Origin: Methanothrix sp.
Lineage (GTDB): Archaea; Halobacteriota; Methanosarcinia; Methanotrichales; Methanotrichaceae
Length of the DNA stretch: 43,140 bases
Direction of reading: 5' to 3'
Assembly: GCA_030611205.1 (NCBI GenBank)
Contig: JAUWQF010000002.1
Location: 1 to 43,140, forward strand
Shown here: positions 26,008-34,305 of the stretch, in pieces
How the letters are laid out: each line of letters opens with the position of its first letter
Position numbering within the stretch: the first letter of the stretch is position 1
Translations under genes and position numbers: made by a program
The notes under the pieces: model-generated
What the model saw: only the letters and a program-made list of their open reading frames with translations
The model's database searches: none
Told to the model about the DNA's origin: nothing

Positions 26008-28295
26008 GCTACATAGAGCACCCCCTGATCAAGGAGGGGACGGTCGAGAAGCGTCTCTTCCAGCTGGACCTGGCGGTCAGCGCCCTTCAGGAGTCTACCC
26101 TGGTCGTCTTGCCTACGGGCCTGGGCAAGACCGTGGTGGCCTTGCTGGTCATACTGGTCCGTTTGGATAGGGGAAAAGTGCTCTTCATGGCACCTACCAG
26201 ACCCCTGGTGGAGCAGCACACCTCTTTTCTGAAGAACGTCCTGGTTGCGCCCTCCGTGGTGGTTCAGTTCACCGGCGAGACCCCACCCGAGCGGAGGAGG
26301 GAGATGTGGGACGAGGCCAGGATCATCGTCTCCACCCCCCAGGTGATCGAGAACGACCTTTTATCCAGGAGGATCAGCCTGAGGGATGTCTCCTGCGTGA
26401 TCTTCGACGAGGCTCACCGGGCGACGGGGAACTATGCCTACGTCTATATCGCCCAGAGGTACGAGAAAGAGGGGCGCGACGGACTCGTGCTGGGGATCAC
26501 CGCCAGTCCGGGGAGCAGCGCGGAAAAGATCGAGGAGATCTGTTCCAACCTGAGGATATCGAGGGTAGAGGCCAAAACAGATCAAGACCCCGACGTGGTG
26601 CCCTTCGTCCACCAGACGGAGGTCGAGGTGGTGAAGGTGACCGTGCCCAAAGAGATTCTCCAGCTGAGGAACCTCTTGGAAGATGTCCTGGAGCAGAGGG
26701 TCGAGGCTCTCTCCCGGCTGGATCCATCGGGCGGGACCACGAAACAGCTCCAGAGGGCTTCTAAGAAGGAGCTCTTGGATATGCAGAAGAGGTTGAGGAC
26801 CTCTATCGCCAGGGAGCCAACACCTTCGCTCTACCAGGCGGTCTCGGTGCTGGCGGAGGTGCTGAAGCTGAAGCATGCCGTAGAGCTGGCGGAGACCCAG
26901 GGCACGGAGTCTTTGGCCAAGTATCTGGAGCGGCTGGACATGGAGGCCAGGTCCCGGGGAGGGAGCAAGGCGGCCAAGCGCATCGCCGAGGACCCCCGGT
27001 TCCGGGAGGCGGTTTACACCCTGGAGCGACTGGACGTGGATCATCCCAAGCTGATGGCGGTCAAGGACCTGGTGGAAGAGCAGCTCAAAACCAAGGACGA
27101 CTCTTTGATCATGGTCTTTACCAACTACAGGGACACGGCGACCTCGGTTTTGGAGTTCTTGGAAGGTTCCGGGGAGGGTCAAGTCCGACCGGTGAGGTTC
27201 GTGGGTCAGGCCAGCCGGGCATCCGATGCGGGTCTGACCCAGAAGCAGCAGACGGAGATACTCCAGCAGTTCCGGGAGGGGACCTACAACGTGCTCATCG
27301 CCACCTCTGTCGGCGAAGAGGGGATAGACATCCCGGCAACAGACATGGTCCTGTTCTACGAGCCAGTGCCAAGCGAGATCAGGTCCATCCAGCGCAAGGG
27401 GAGGACGGGCAGGGCTCGCGCCGGGAGGGTGGTGGTCCTGGTGGCCCGCGGGACGAAGGACGAGGCTTACCGCTGGATCAGCGACCGGAAGGAGAAGGAC
27501 ATGCACAGGCAGATCCAGGACCTGGGCAGGTTTGAGATAGCGACGGCGGAGGCCAGGCAGACCCAGATCGGTTCTGTCGGGGTGGGGGAGAAGAAGGAGG
27601 AGGAGGTGGGTGCGGAGAGGGTGGAGGAGAAGAAGGAGAATGGGGGAGAGGAGGCCAGCGCCCTGGTCTACGTAGATTCCCGGGAGCGGACGATGGCCAA
27701 GCGTCTGGAGGCGCTGGGGATCGATATCGTCCTGGAGGTCCTGGAGGTGGGGGACTACGTGATCAGCGACCGGGTGGCAATCGAGCGGAAGACGGCGGCG
27801 GACTTCGTAGACTCTCTGGTCGGTGCGGACCGGGACCTCTTCCGGCAGGTGGGGGACCTGACCCGGACCTACGAGCGACCGCTTCTCATACTCGAGGGCC
27901 GGGATCTGTACGCCCGCCATGTCAATCCCAACCCCATCCGGGGCGCATTGGTCTCCCTAGCAGAGGACGTCGGCATATCGATACACCCCACGGAGGACGA
28001 GGAGGCGACGGCGTCGGTGAGCGCCTGGAGCGCCCGGAGAGAGCAGGAGGGGGCTGGCCGGGAGCCTTCGGTCCACGGACGGAAGACCGCCCGCACCCTT
28101 AAAGAGCAGCAGGAGGACCTGATCTCGTCGATACCGGGGGTGGGGGCGGTGGTGGCGCGGAACCTGCTCAAACACTTCGGGAGCGTGGAGAAGGTGGCAA
28201 CGGCGCCCCCGGAGGCTCTGCAAGAGGTGGAACTGGTGGGGCCGAAGACGGCGGAGCGTATACGGGAAGTTGTGGGCGGGGAATATAAGGGGTGA
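26004..28295 (+). CDS. hef: Hef helicase-nuclease (FANCM/XPF-like)
   Basis: The 763-residue protein acts on stalled forks and branched DNA. The N-terminal SF2 helicase shows Walker A PTGLGKT (37-43), DEAH (about 135-138) and motif VI QRKGRTGRA (about 462). A Glu/Lys-rich linker (about 525-550) leads to the XPF-type nuclease with VDSRERT (about 556) and the catalytic ERKTAADF (about 594), then a tandem helix-hairpin-helix (LISSIPGVG near 706, VGPKTAERI near the end). All catalytic residues are present. The gene is the last of the purLQS chain, overlapping purS by ATGA, an odd partner for purine genes. Confidence 0.95.
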   Translation: MSYIEHPLIKEGTVEKRLFQLDLAVSALQESTLVVLPTGLGKTVVALLVILVRLDRGKVLFMAPTRPLVEQHTSFLKNVLVAPSVVVQFTGETPPERRREMWDEARIIVSTPQVIENDLLSRRISLRDVSCVIFDEAHRATGNYAYVYIAQRYEKEGRDGLVLGITASPGSSAEKIEEICSNLRISRVEAKTDQDPDVVPFVHQTEVEVVKVTVPKEILQLRNLLEDVLEQRVEALSRLDPSGGTTKQLQRASKKELLDMQKRLRTSIAREPTPSLYQAVSVLAEVLKLKHAVELAETQGTESLAKYLERLDMEARSRGGSKAAKRIAEDPRFREAVYTLERLDVDHPKLMAVKDLVEEQLKTKDDSLIMVFTNYRDTATSVLEFLEGSGEGQVRPVRFVGQASRASDAGLTQKQQTEILQQFREGTYNVLIATSVGEEGIDIPATDMVLFYEPVPSEIRSIQRKGRTGRARAGRVVVLVARGTKDEAYRWISDRKEKDMHRQIQDLGRFEIATAEARQTQIGSVGVGEKKEEEVGAERVEEKKENGGEEASALVYVDSRERTMAKRLEALGIDIVLEVLEVGDYVISDRVAIERKTAADFVDSLVGADRDLFRQVGDLTRTYERPLLILEGRDLYARHVNPNPIRGALVSLAEDVGISIHPTEDEEATASVSAWSARREQEGAGREPSVHGRKTARTLKEQQEDLISSIPGVGAVVARNLLKHFGSVEKVATAPPEALQEVELVGPKTAERIREVVGGEYKG

Positions 28296-28450
28296 TCGAC
28301 CTCGGTCTACAACTCGTAAACGTTTTTATGAAGACTATCAAGGCTGACCGGTGCCCGATGTACATTGACGGGAGTATTCGGTGTGAAGATCAAGACGGAG
28401 ACCTCGTGCCATTGGCGCCAGGAATTCCATGACAGGAAGCCTCTCGCCCG

Positions 28451-28585
28451 GAAGAGCAGCGCCTGATATCGTCGATTCCGGGCGCGGGTGGTACTCCGGC
28501 GAGGTTTAGTTTTAATAGGGTGGGGCTGATGCGCGGGGAGGACAAAGGTATAGACCTCCTCGACTTCATTTACGAAGTGGGATAA
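28451..28585 (+). pseudogene. Possible decayed copy of the hef 3' end
   Basis: In the gap 28296-28634 one frame reads EEQRLISSIPGAGGTPARF, close to KEQQEDLISSIPGVGAVVARN of the Hef helix-hairpin-helix, with matching DNA over about 50 bases. It then runs on to MRGEDKGIDLLDFIYEVG and a stop, with no further likeness. I read it as a duplicated and decayed tail. The rest of the gap holds no gene that I can see. Confidence 0.4.
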
Positions 28586-28634
28586 GTTATTTTAGAGATG
28601 GTGATAAATTGATGGCACTGGTGGGTGAAGAGAT

Positions 28635-28868
28635 ATGCTGAACGTATTTTTGAGTTCTACTTTCAGAGACCTGGAAGGTGAGAGACGGCAAATTCTCGAT
28701 GACTTAGATAAAGCGCTTACCTCTGTGGGCATGGAGATCTTCGTTCCAGATGGAAGAGATCCTCACGATGTTAGTATAGATAATTTGAGAAATAGTGATG
28801 TCGTGATCTTTCTTATTTCTCCTTGGTATGGTACAACTATCGATGAATGTAAAATAAGGCCAGGCTAG
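28635..28868 (+). pseudogene. DUF4062 N-terminal domain, truncated
   Basis: The 77 residues read NVFLSSTFRDLEGERRQILD and DVVIFLISPWYGTTIDECKI, the start of the DUF4062 domain, a TIR/SIR-like Rossmann domain at the front of large, often defence-linked proteins. The frame stops at 28868. In the next frame, KARLVIEEMDTKQAKLFSQL and LGKFIAD (to 28942) may be another piece of the same gene. The region is AT-rich compared with neighbours, which suggests acquisition followed by decay. Confidence 0.65.
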
Positions 28869-29353
28869 TGATTGAAGAGATGGACACAAAGCAGGCCAAG
28901 TTATTCTCTCAATTGGACTTGGGGAAGTTCATAGCGGATTAGCCAAATCGATACCTAGCGGATTAATGTTTTGTTAGGCACTACGGTTATGACCTTGCTT
29001 GATATTGGTTTTTAGCACATCTTTGAGAGAGGAGTCTTAACCGATATCCTTATCAATTGGTGTGAGGTTATTCCAAAGAACAAACAATTAATATGAATCG
29101 ATCGTAAGTTATGACTAATTGGTACAGATTGTTGGACAAAATAGCGCCCGTTATACGTCCGGTGTGGCCGAGGATAATGAGCTGGAAATTATTCTCTGTA
29201 TTGTCTGCCTTGCGCTCATCTCCGACACCGTCGGGGTCGCGGTCTGATGCTGAGGATTTACAGTACCGGAGGTTCGCAGATCACCATCGGTTATTTTCGG
29301 GAGAATGATAGTCATTTAATCAACTAAAGTTACATTCAGTCAGACTTGGGGGT
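28869..29353. other. AT-rich gap without a clear gene
   Basis: Beyond the DUF4062 remnant (to 28942) there is no supported gene. A 65-codon frame at 29111-29308 has no family likeness or ribosome-binding site. No solute-binding-protein gene for the following ABC transporter is seen. Confidence 0.6.
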
Positions 29354-30430
29354 ATGATGCCGCCGGAAAACGCGATCGAAAGATCGGAACTGAGAGAGGA
29401 GTACACCCAGTTCGTCGGCCGGAAGCTGCTGGTCATGCTAGCGTCTCTTCTGGGGATCGTGCTGCTGATGGGGATCGCAACTACCCTGGGGTCGGCGGAT
29501 ATCAGCCCTGCCGAGGCCTACTCGGCCATACTGGCCAGGTTCCTGCCCGGTCAGTTCCAGACCACGGAATTCATAGATACCATCGTCTGGCAGCTTCGCC
29601 TTCACCGGGTCCTGATGGCCATATTCGCCGGGATGGGTCTTGCCGTGGCAGGAACCGCCATGCAGGGCATCCTCAGGAACCCCCTGGCCAGCCCCTTCAC
29701 TTTGGGGATCGCCTCCGCGGCCACCTTCGGAGCCTCGCTGGCCATAATCCTGGGCGCCGGGTTCGTCGGCGGCCAGTATCTCATCGTGGGAAACGCCTTC
29801 GTCTTCACCATGCTGGCCTCGATGATAGTCTACGGTCTGGCTAAGTACCGGGGGATCACCCCCGAGACCATGATCCTGGCGGGCATCGCCATCATGTACC
29901 TCTTCTCTGCCATGACCTCATTCCTCCAGTACGTGGGAGAGGCAGAAGAGGTACACGAGGTGGTCTTCTGGATGATGGGCAGCCTTGGTCGGTCGTCCTG
30001 GGATAAGGTCGGGATCATCGCCCTGGTTACCTGCGTATGCACCCTGATCCTGATGAAATTATCCTGGGACATCAACGCCCTGGGCGCCGGTGACGAGACC
30101 GCCAAGAGCCTGGGTGTCAACGTGGAGGTGGTCAGGGTTATCTGCATGGTGCTGGCCTCGCTGATAACCGCCAGCATAATCTGTTTCACCGGGACCATCG
30201 GGTTCATCGGTCTGGTGGCCCCCCACATAACCAGGATGATCGTCGGAGGCGATCATAGGTTCCTTATACCCGCTTCCGGGTTGGTGGGCGCGATCCTACT
30301 CCTGGGTGCAGACACCGTGGCCAGAACCATCATCGCTCCGGTAATCCTGCCGGTAGGGATCATGACCGCGTTTTTGGGCGTTCCGTTCTTCGTCTACCTG
30401 TTCATGAAGAGGAGGAAAGGGTATTGGTAA
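29354..30430 (+). CDS. FecCD/BtuC-type ABC transporter permease
   Basis: The 358-residue protein has about nine to ten membrane helices and FecCD motifs: RLHRVLMAIFAGMGLAVAGT, MQGILRNPLASPFTLGI, and GTIGFIGLVAPHITRMIVGG with the ATPase-contact EAA-like loop, and the DTVART motif. It would import iron-siderophore, haem or cobalamin through the cytoplasmic membrane. It overlaps the ATPase gene by seven bases. No periplasmic-type binding protein is encoded nearby, so one must be supplied from elsewhere. The substrate cannot be told from the sequence. Confidence 0.94.
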   Translation: MMPPENAIERSELREEYTQFVGRKLLVMLASLLGIVLLMGIATTLGSADISPAEAYSAILARFLPGQFQTTEFIDTIVWQLRLHRVLMAIFAGMGLAVAGTAMQGILRNPLASPFTLGIASAATFGASLAIILGAGFVGGQYLIVGNAFVFTMLASMIVYGLAKYRGITPETMILAGIAIMYLFSAMTSFLQYVGEAEEVHEVVFWMMGSLGRSSWDKVGIIALVTCVCTLILMKLSWDINALGAGDETAKSLGVNVEVVRVICMVLASLITASIICFTGTIGFIGLVAPHITRMIVGGDHRFLIPASGLVGAILLLGADTVARTIIAPVILPVGIMTAFLGVPFFVYLFMKRRKGYW

Positions 30431-31215
30431 AGATCACTATAGAGGACCTATCTTTCAGTTACGGCAGCAACAAGATCCTGGACGGCCTCGACATCGTGGT
30501 GGGCGACTCGGAGATCCTGAGCCTGGTGGGACCGAACGGGTCGGGTAAGACCACCCTGATCAAGTGCATCGACCGCATCCTCAAGCCCGAAGGCCGCATC
30601 CTCCTAGACGGGGGCAGAGATATCCGGTCCATGAGCTCAAAAGAGGTGGCCAGGTACATCGGTTACGTGCCCCAGTCCTCCTCGGGGTTTCTATCCACCA
30701 CCGTCTTCGACACCATACTCATGGGCAGAAAGCCCCACATGGGCTGGCGGGTGGGCGACGAAGACATAGACCACGTGGTGAAGATCATGAAGCTCCTCCA
30801 TGTCGAAGAGTTCGCGCTGAGGGACTTCAACGAGCTGAGCGGCGGCCAGAAACAAAGGGTCCTCATCGCCCGGGCACTCTGCCAGGAGCCGGAGGTCCTC
30901 CTGTTGGACGAGCCCACCTCCAACCTGGACGTGAAACACCAGCTGGAGGTAATGGATATCGTAACCTCTCTGGTCAAGAGTACCGGGATCTCCGCGGTCA
31001 TGGCCATCCACGACCTCAACCTGGCCGCCAGGTACTCCGATACCCTGGTGATGCTGAAGGACGGAAAGGTTTACGCCAGAGGCGACCCCAAGACCCTGCT
31101 CACCGAGGAAAACATAAGGACCATCTTCGGGGTAGAAGCGGTGGTGATAAATAGCCTGGACCGGCCCTACGTGGTGCCTGTGAGGCCTCTCAACGGCGAC
31201 GGGCACGATATCTGA
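30424..31215 (+). CDS. FecE/BtuD-type ABC transporter ATPase
   Basis: The 263-residue ATPase has Walker A GPNGSGKTT, Q-loop YVPQSS, signature LSGGQKQR, Walker B VLLLDEPTSNLD and switch His in AIHDLN. The C-terminal 30 residues (IRTIFGVEAVVINSL) follow the siderophore/cobalamin subfamily. The start is TTG at 30424, inside the permease's last codons. It powers the permease encoded just before it. Confidence 0.94.
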   Translation: MVKITIEDLSFSYGSNKILDGLDIVVGDSEILSLVGPNGSGKTTLIKCIDRILKPEGRILLDGGRDIRSMSSKEVARYIGYVPQSSSGFLSTTVFDTILMGRKPHMGWRVGDEDIDHVVKIMKLLHVEEFALRDFNELSGGQKQRVLIARALCQEPEVLLLDEPTSNLDVKHQLEVMDIVTSLVKSTGISAVMAIHDLNLAARYSDTLVMLKDGKVYARGDPKTLLTEENIRTIFGVEAVVINSLDRPYVVPVRPLNGDGHDI

Positions 31216-31499
31216 GCCGACCTGACCGGGGTATGAAGAGACGATTGAGACAACCGGGATGGAAGAGTCACCATAGGAAAAGGCAGAAGAGGGTGCCCAG
31301 GCCCGAGCCCGAGCACCGTTGTCAGGAAGACGATGGTGAAGCCATGTTTTCCACCACATCGGCGGCGTGTTGCCAACGAGGTCACGGTATGGCGAACACT
31401 CCACCAATCAATAGTAGATATTACTTAGTATTAAACTTTTCGGTTTAGGTATTACACGACGCTGTGTTTTGGTCACCGCTACATCGTACCGTGCCCTGG

Positions 31500-32387
31500 T
31501 CAGAGGGAGAACCTCTTGTACATCATGGCCTGGATGTTGTTGATCCCCAGCATTCTGGCCACGAGGCCGGCTTCGTCGCCCTTAAGGGTATGCGCCCTGG
31601 CCGGTGGTACGGGCCTACCGTCCCGGGCAAAGATCGCCCCACCCTTCATCCGGGGACAGATGTATCCGCCTGCGTCGCCCTGGACGAAGATCTCGCCACC
31701 CCGCATCTCGGTACCGGTGAAGTCCTCGCATCTTCCCCGGACCACCAACCTTCCGCCCCTCATCAGAACCCCCGTGTTCCTGCCCGCATTTCCACGAACG
31801 TCCAGCGACCCTGAGCGCATCAGTATACCGGCGCTCATCCCTGCATCTCCTTTTACCCGGACGGTTTTGTCCGCGACGTTCCTGGCGGCCAGGGTCTCTC
31901 TGACCAGTCCGTCCGCCAGGATCAGGTTTCCTTCGTCCAGGTGGTTGGGCTGGAGGATGGGGCCGCCCCGCTCCAAGACCTCGGTAACGGAGACGTACTT
32001 TTTATATCCGGTCTTGTCGGTCTCCACCTCGACTATGTTCCCTACGGGCGAGGCCACCTCGCCGCTGACGTAGACCGCACCTCGCAACATACTGATGCCC
32101 AGGCGGCGGCCCACGTCGCCGTCCACGATAATGTAACCAGTTCCTTCGATGGGGCCGCCTTCTCCCCCGAGTTTCACCAGATCGACGCCCAGGCTCGACC
32201 CCAACCGGCCACCGACATCGCCCCTGATCAGGACCGCCTCGCCACGTTTGAGGCCATCCACCATATCTCTGTAGCTAGAACCGCCCACCTTCTGAGGGGG
32301 GTCTAACCTCGTCCCCTGGTGCTGCCAGTAAAAATCGAAGGTGAAATCGCAGAGACAGTCTTCTCCCGAAGCCTCGATCTCTATCAA
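31500..32387 (-). CDS. GXGXG beta-helix protein, FwdC/GltB C-terminal-like
   Basis: The 295 residues contain repeated turns such as VRVKGDAGMSAGILMRSGSL, DVRGNAGRNTGVLMRGG and FVQGDAGGYICPRMKGG. That is the right-handed beta-helix with GxxG repeats of formylmethanofuran dehydrogenase subunit C and of the glutamate synthase C-terminal domain. It lacks the rest of either enzyme, and no fwd genes are adjacent. It starts nine bases after the DUF373 stop and is thus in one unit with it. It may be a structural subunit of an unknown complex; such proteins are sometimes mislabelled tributyrin esterase. Confidence 0.75.
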   Translation of the reverse strand: MIEIEASGEDCLCDFTFDFYWQHQGTRLDPPQKVGGSSYRDMVDGLKRGEAVLIRGDVGGRLGSSLGVDLVKLGGEGGPIEGTGYIIVDGDVGRRLGISMLRGAVYVSGEVASPVGNIVEVETDKTGYKKYVSVTEVLERGGPILQPNHLDEGNLILADGLVRETLAARNVADKTVRVKGDAGMSAGILMRSGSLDVRGNAGRNTGVLMRGGRLVVRGRCEDFTGTEMRGGEIFVQGDAGGYICPRMKGGAIFARDGRPVPPARAHTLKGDEAGLVARMLGINNIQAMMYKRFSL

Positions 32388-32396
32388 AGGATCACA

Positions 32397-33482
32397 TCAC
32401 GAGGTCCGTCTCTTCTCTGCAATCCATACGGATAACTTGACCCCCGCCAGGGCGATCAGTATGGCCAGGATCGCCGAGGCTGCCAGGTATTTGGCGCTCT
32501 GCCCGGGGAAGGCCAGATCGGTGTTGTTGGCCAGGATGAATACACTGGCGCTCCAGAAGATCAGTCCTGTGGCGAATATAAAGAAGGGATAGGAATAGGT
32601 GCGCTCGTCGCCGACGCCTTCGAGATAAAAGTCCAAGATCTTGCCCAGGTTGACACAGATCCCCGCGGCCACGTACCACCATACGCTGGCGTTGATGAAG
32701 ATCATGACCAGCGTGATGTAGCCGTACCAGATATCTCCCGTATAGTAGTCCCAGAACCTGGTGGCACCCTGGATGGTGGCGATCACCATCAAGACCGCAG
32801 CCAGGACATAGGTGATGAAGGCGACCTTTCCCCGGTATAGCGAACCCGTGAACGCCTGTTTGGTGTCGTCGATGAAGTCGTCCAGCCCCAGCCACCTGGA
32901 GAAGAAGTATATCCCCACCGCACCGGTGATGGCGACTACGGCCAGCTCAGACCTGCCGAGGATGCTGAATATGGCGTATATGAGAAGCGGGAGACTCATG
33001 AGGAGGAAGAGGGGGTGGCTGATCTTCGGATCCTCGAATACTTTCTTGAGCAGGTAGTAGGTGCTTTCCAGGTTGGGGCTCTGCTTCACCAGGACCCGCC
33101 GTACACCGTTGACCTTGACCCGCGACTGGATTATGGGGAGGATGGCCTCGTCCTCTGCACCATCGGAGACGACGATCACCCCCTCGGGGTGGAAACGCTC
33201 GATGAGGATATCGAGCTGCTCGGCTATCTTTTTGTCGGAGACCAAGCCGACGTTGGTATCGCCCGTCAGGGTGACTATCTCCACGTCCTTGCCCTCTGCC
33301 ATGAACTCGTCATAGGCCCTGATCCCGCCGAATATTGTATTGAGGTCCGAGTCCTCCGGATCGGCGGTCCCCATGGACAGAGCCGCTTCGGCGTTGGCCG
33401 CCCGCCCCACTACAGGACTATCGATCCCCGCCTTCTTTCCCAGGTCGTCGTCTCTGTCGATGCAGAGCACCAGAAGGTCCAT
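32397..33482 (-). CDS. DUF373 family membrane protein
   Basis: The 361-residue protein has a soluble N-terminal domain (MDLLVLCIDRDDDLGKKAGI, then EIVTLTGDTNVGLVSDKKIA and PEGVIVVSDGAEDEAILPII) with conserved acidic motifs of DUF373. About six membrane helices follow (about 150-350). The family is archaeal, membrane-bound and uncharacterised. The TATA box at 33507-33515 is about 28 bases before the ATG, so the message should be leaderless. The GXGXG gene follows. Confidence 0.88.
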   Translation of the reverse strand: MDLLVLCIDRDDDLGKKAGIDSPVVGRAANAEAALSMGTADPEDSDLNTIFGGIRAYDEFMAEGKDVEIVTLTGDTNVGLVSDKKIAEQLDILIERFHPEGVIVVSDGAEDEAILPIIQSRVKVNGVRRVLVKQSPNLESTYYLLKKVFEDPKISHPLFLLMSLPLLIYAIFSILGRSELAVVAITGAVGIYFFSRWLGLDDFIDDTKQAFTGSLYRGKVAFITYVLAAVLMVIATIQGATRFWDYYTGDIWYGYITLVMIFINASVWWYVAAGICVNLGKILDFYLEGVGDERTYSYPFFIFATGLIFWSASVFILANNTDLAFPGQSAKYLAASAILAILIALAGVKLSVWIAEKRRTS

Positions 33483-33506
33483 AGCTTGATCTATCCGTGA
33501 GGAACG

Positions 33507-33515
33507 TACTTAAAC
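33507..33515 (-). promoter_or_regulatory. TATA box of the DUF373 gene
   Basis: GTTTAAGTA on the minus strand is centred 29 bases before the ATG at 33482. This predicts transcription starting at or next to the start codon. Confidence 0.6.
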
Positions 33516-33579
33516 AATTCTCTGGTCACCGAAAAACCCAGAGAACCAGAGACGTATCTGGAAAAGATAAATAGTCACA

Positions 33580-33589
33580 AAATATATAT
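33580..33589 (+). promoter_or_regulatory. TATA box of the SCP2-like gene
   Basis: AAATATATAT is centred about 29 bases before the ATG at 33614. The mRNA would be leaderless if that ATG is used, or have an 18-nt leader for the second ATG at 33629. Confidence 0.65.
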
Positions 33590-33613
33590 GCCGCCCCCTC
33601 AATCTAAGGTTAT

Positions 33614-34111
33614 ATGAGGTATTTCGATATGAGGTATTTTGTATTTGTTGTCGCGCTGGTCTTGGCCGTCACCGTATCGGCCGCGGCTGCCCCGACCGCC
33701 TCGGGTACCTCCATCGACTTCGAGCTCATCCAGCATGGGGTCGAGGTTTACAACGCCAGCATGGAGAACGCGCCCGATATGGTGAAGAGCCTTCTAGGCG
33801 ATGAAAAAATCGAGATCAATATCATCAGGGAGAACGGCACGATCCTGGCTGCCGGGCTGTATATGGAGAACGCCTTGGTGGTGAAGACGGTTGAAGGGGA
33901 GATGGATTCTCCCACCGTCGTGATTGAAGGGACGGAAGATGCCATCACCAGGATCCTCGGTGCGGAGGATCCGGTAGAGGTCTTCCAGCAGGCCCGGAAC
34001 GACGGCGAGATAAGCATCACCGGCAAGACTTTCAAGGCGAAGTTTAAGATAGCCGCTGCCCTCTCCAGCACCACTCTGTTGGAGTTTTTAGCAGATGTAG
34101 TGACCAGATAG
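33614..34111 (+). CDS. Secreted SCP2-like protein
   Basis: The 165-residue protein has a signal peptide (YFVFVVALVLAVTVSAAAA), so it is exported. The mature part (INIIRENGTILAAGLYMENA, VVIEGTEDAITRILGAEDPV, ISITGKTFKAKFKIAA) follows the strand and helix pattern of SCP2 sterol-carrier-like lipid-binding domains in archaeal proteins. The start is doubled: MRYFDMRYF is encoded by two copies of ATGAGGTATTT, so the ATG at 33614 or 33629 may be used. The ligand is unknown. It converges on the thiC tail duplication. Confidence 0.7.
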   Translation: MRYFDMRYFVFVVALVLAVTVSAAAAPTASGTSIDFELIQHGVEVYNASMENAPDMVKSLLGDEKIEINIIRENGTILAAGLYMENALVVKTVEGEMDSPTVVIEGTEDAITRILGAEDPVEVFQQARNDGEISITGKTFKAKFKIAAALSSTTLLEFLADVVTR

Positions 34112-34255
34112 ATCTTTTTCGAATCGATATTATCTGCGACGATCTTGCAAGGGCAGAAGTCGCCGCACATGGTGCAGGTGCAGACCTGGCTGTCGAGGGG
34201 GGGCTCTCGGCACTTGCATCGCTGGCGGCTACCGGGCCGTTGGCCAGATCGTATC
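34112..34255 (-). pseudogene. Duplicated and decayed thiC 3' end
   Basis: The minus strand repeats the last about 140 bases of thiC (34306-34445). The cluster peptide CTMCGDFCPCKIVADNID and the upstream segment equivalent to AIDPVVAREIR are recognisable, but the frame is broken between them. It lies directly downstream of the real thiC end in the same orientation, so it is a partial tandem duplication. It overlaps the end of the SCP2-like gene by sequence contact only. Confidence 0.8.
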
Positions 34256-34305
34256 GTCTCTTACAGGAAGTATCCTGCCCGGCTTGTCCTCGATGCCTGG
34301 GCGGA

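Noticed and set aside
26361-27920. 519-codon open frame on the minus strand
   Set aside because: Antisense of hef, rich in Leu, His and Pro as expected for a shadow frame.
29111-29308. 65-codon frame before the FecCD permease
   Set aside because: No family likeness, no ribosome-binding site, and low-complexity Ser/Arg content.
31216-31499. Gap between the ABC ATPase and the GXGXG gene
   Set aside because: Open frames on both strands lack motifs; it is the space between convergent genes.
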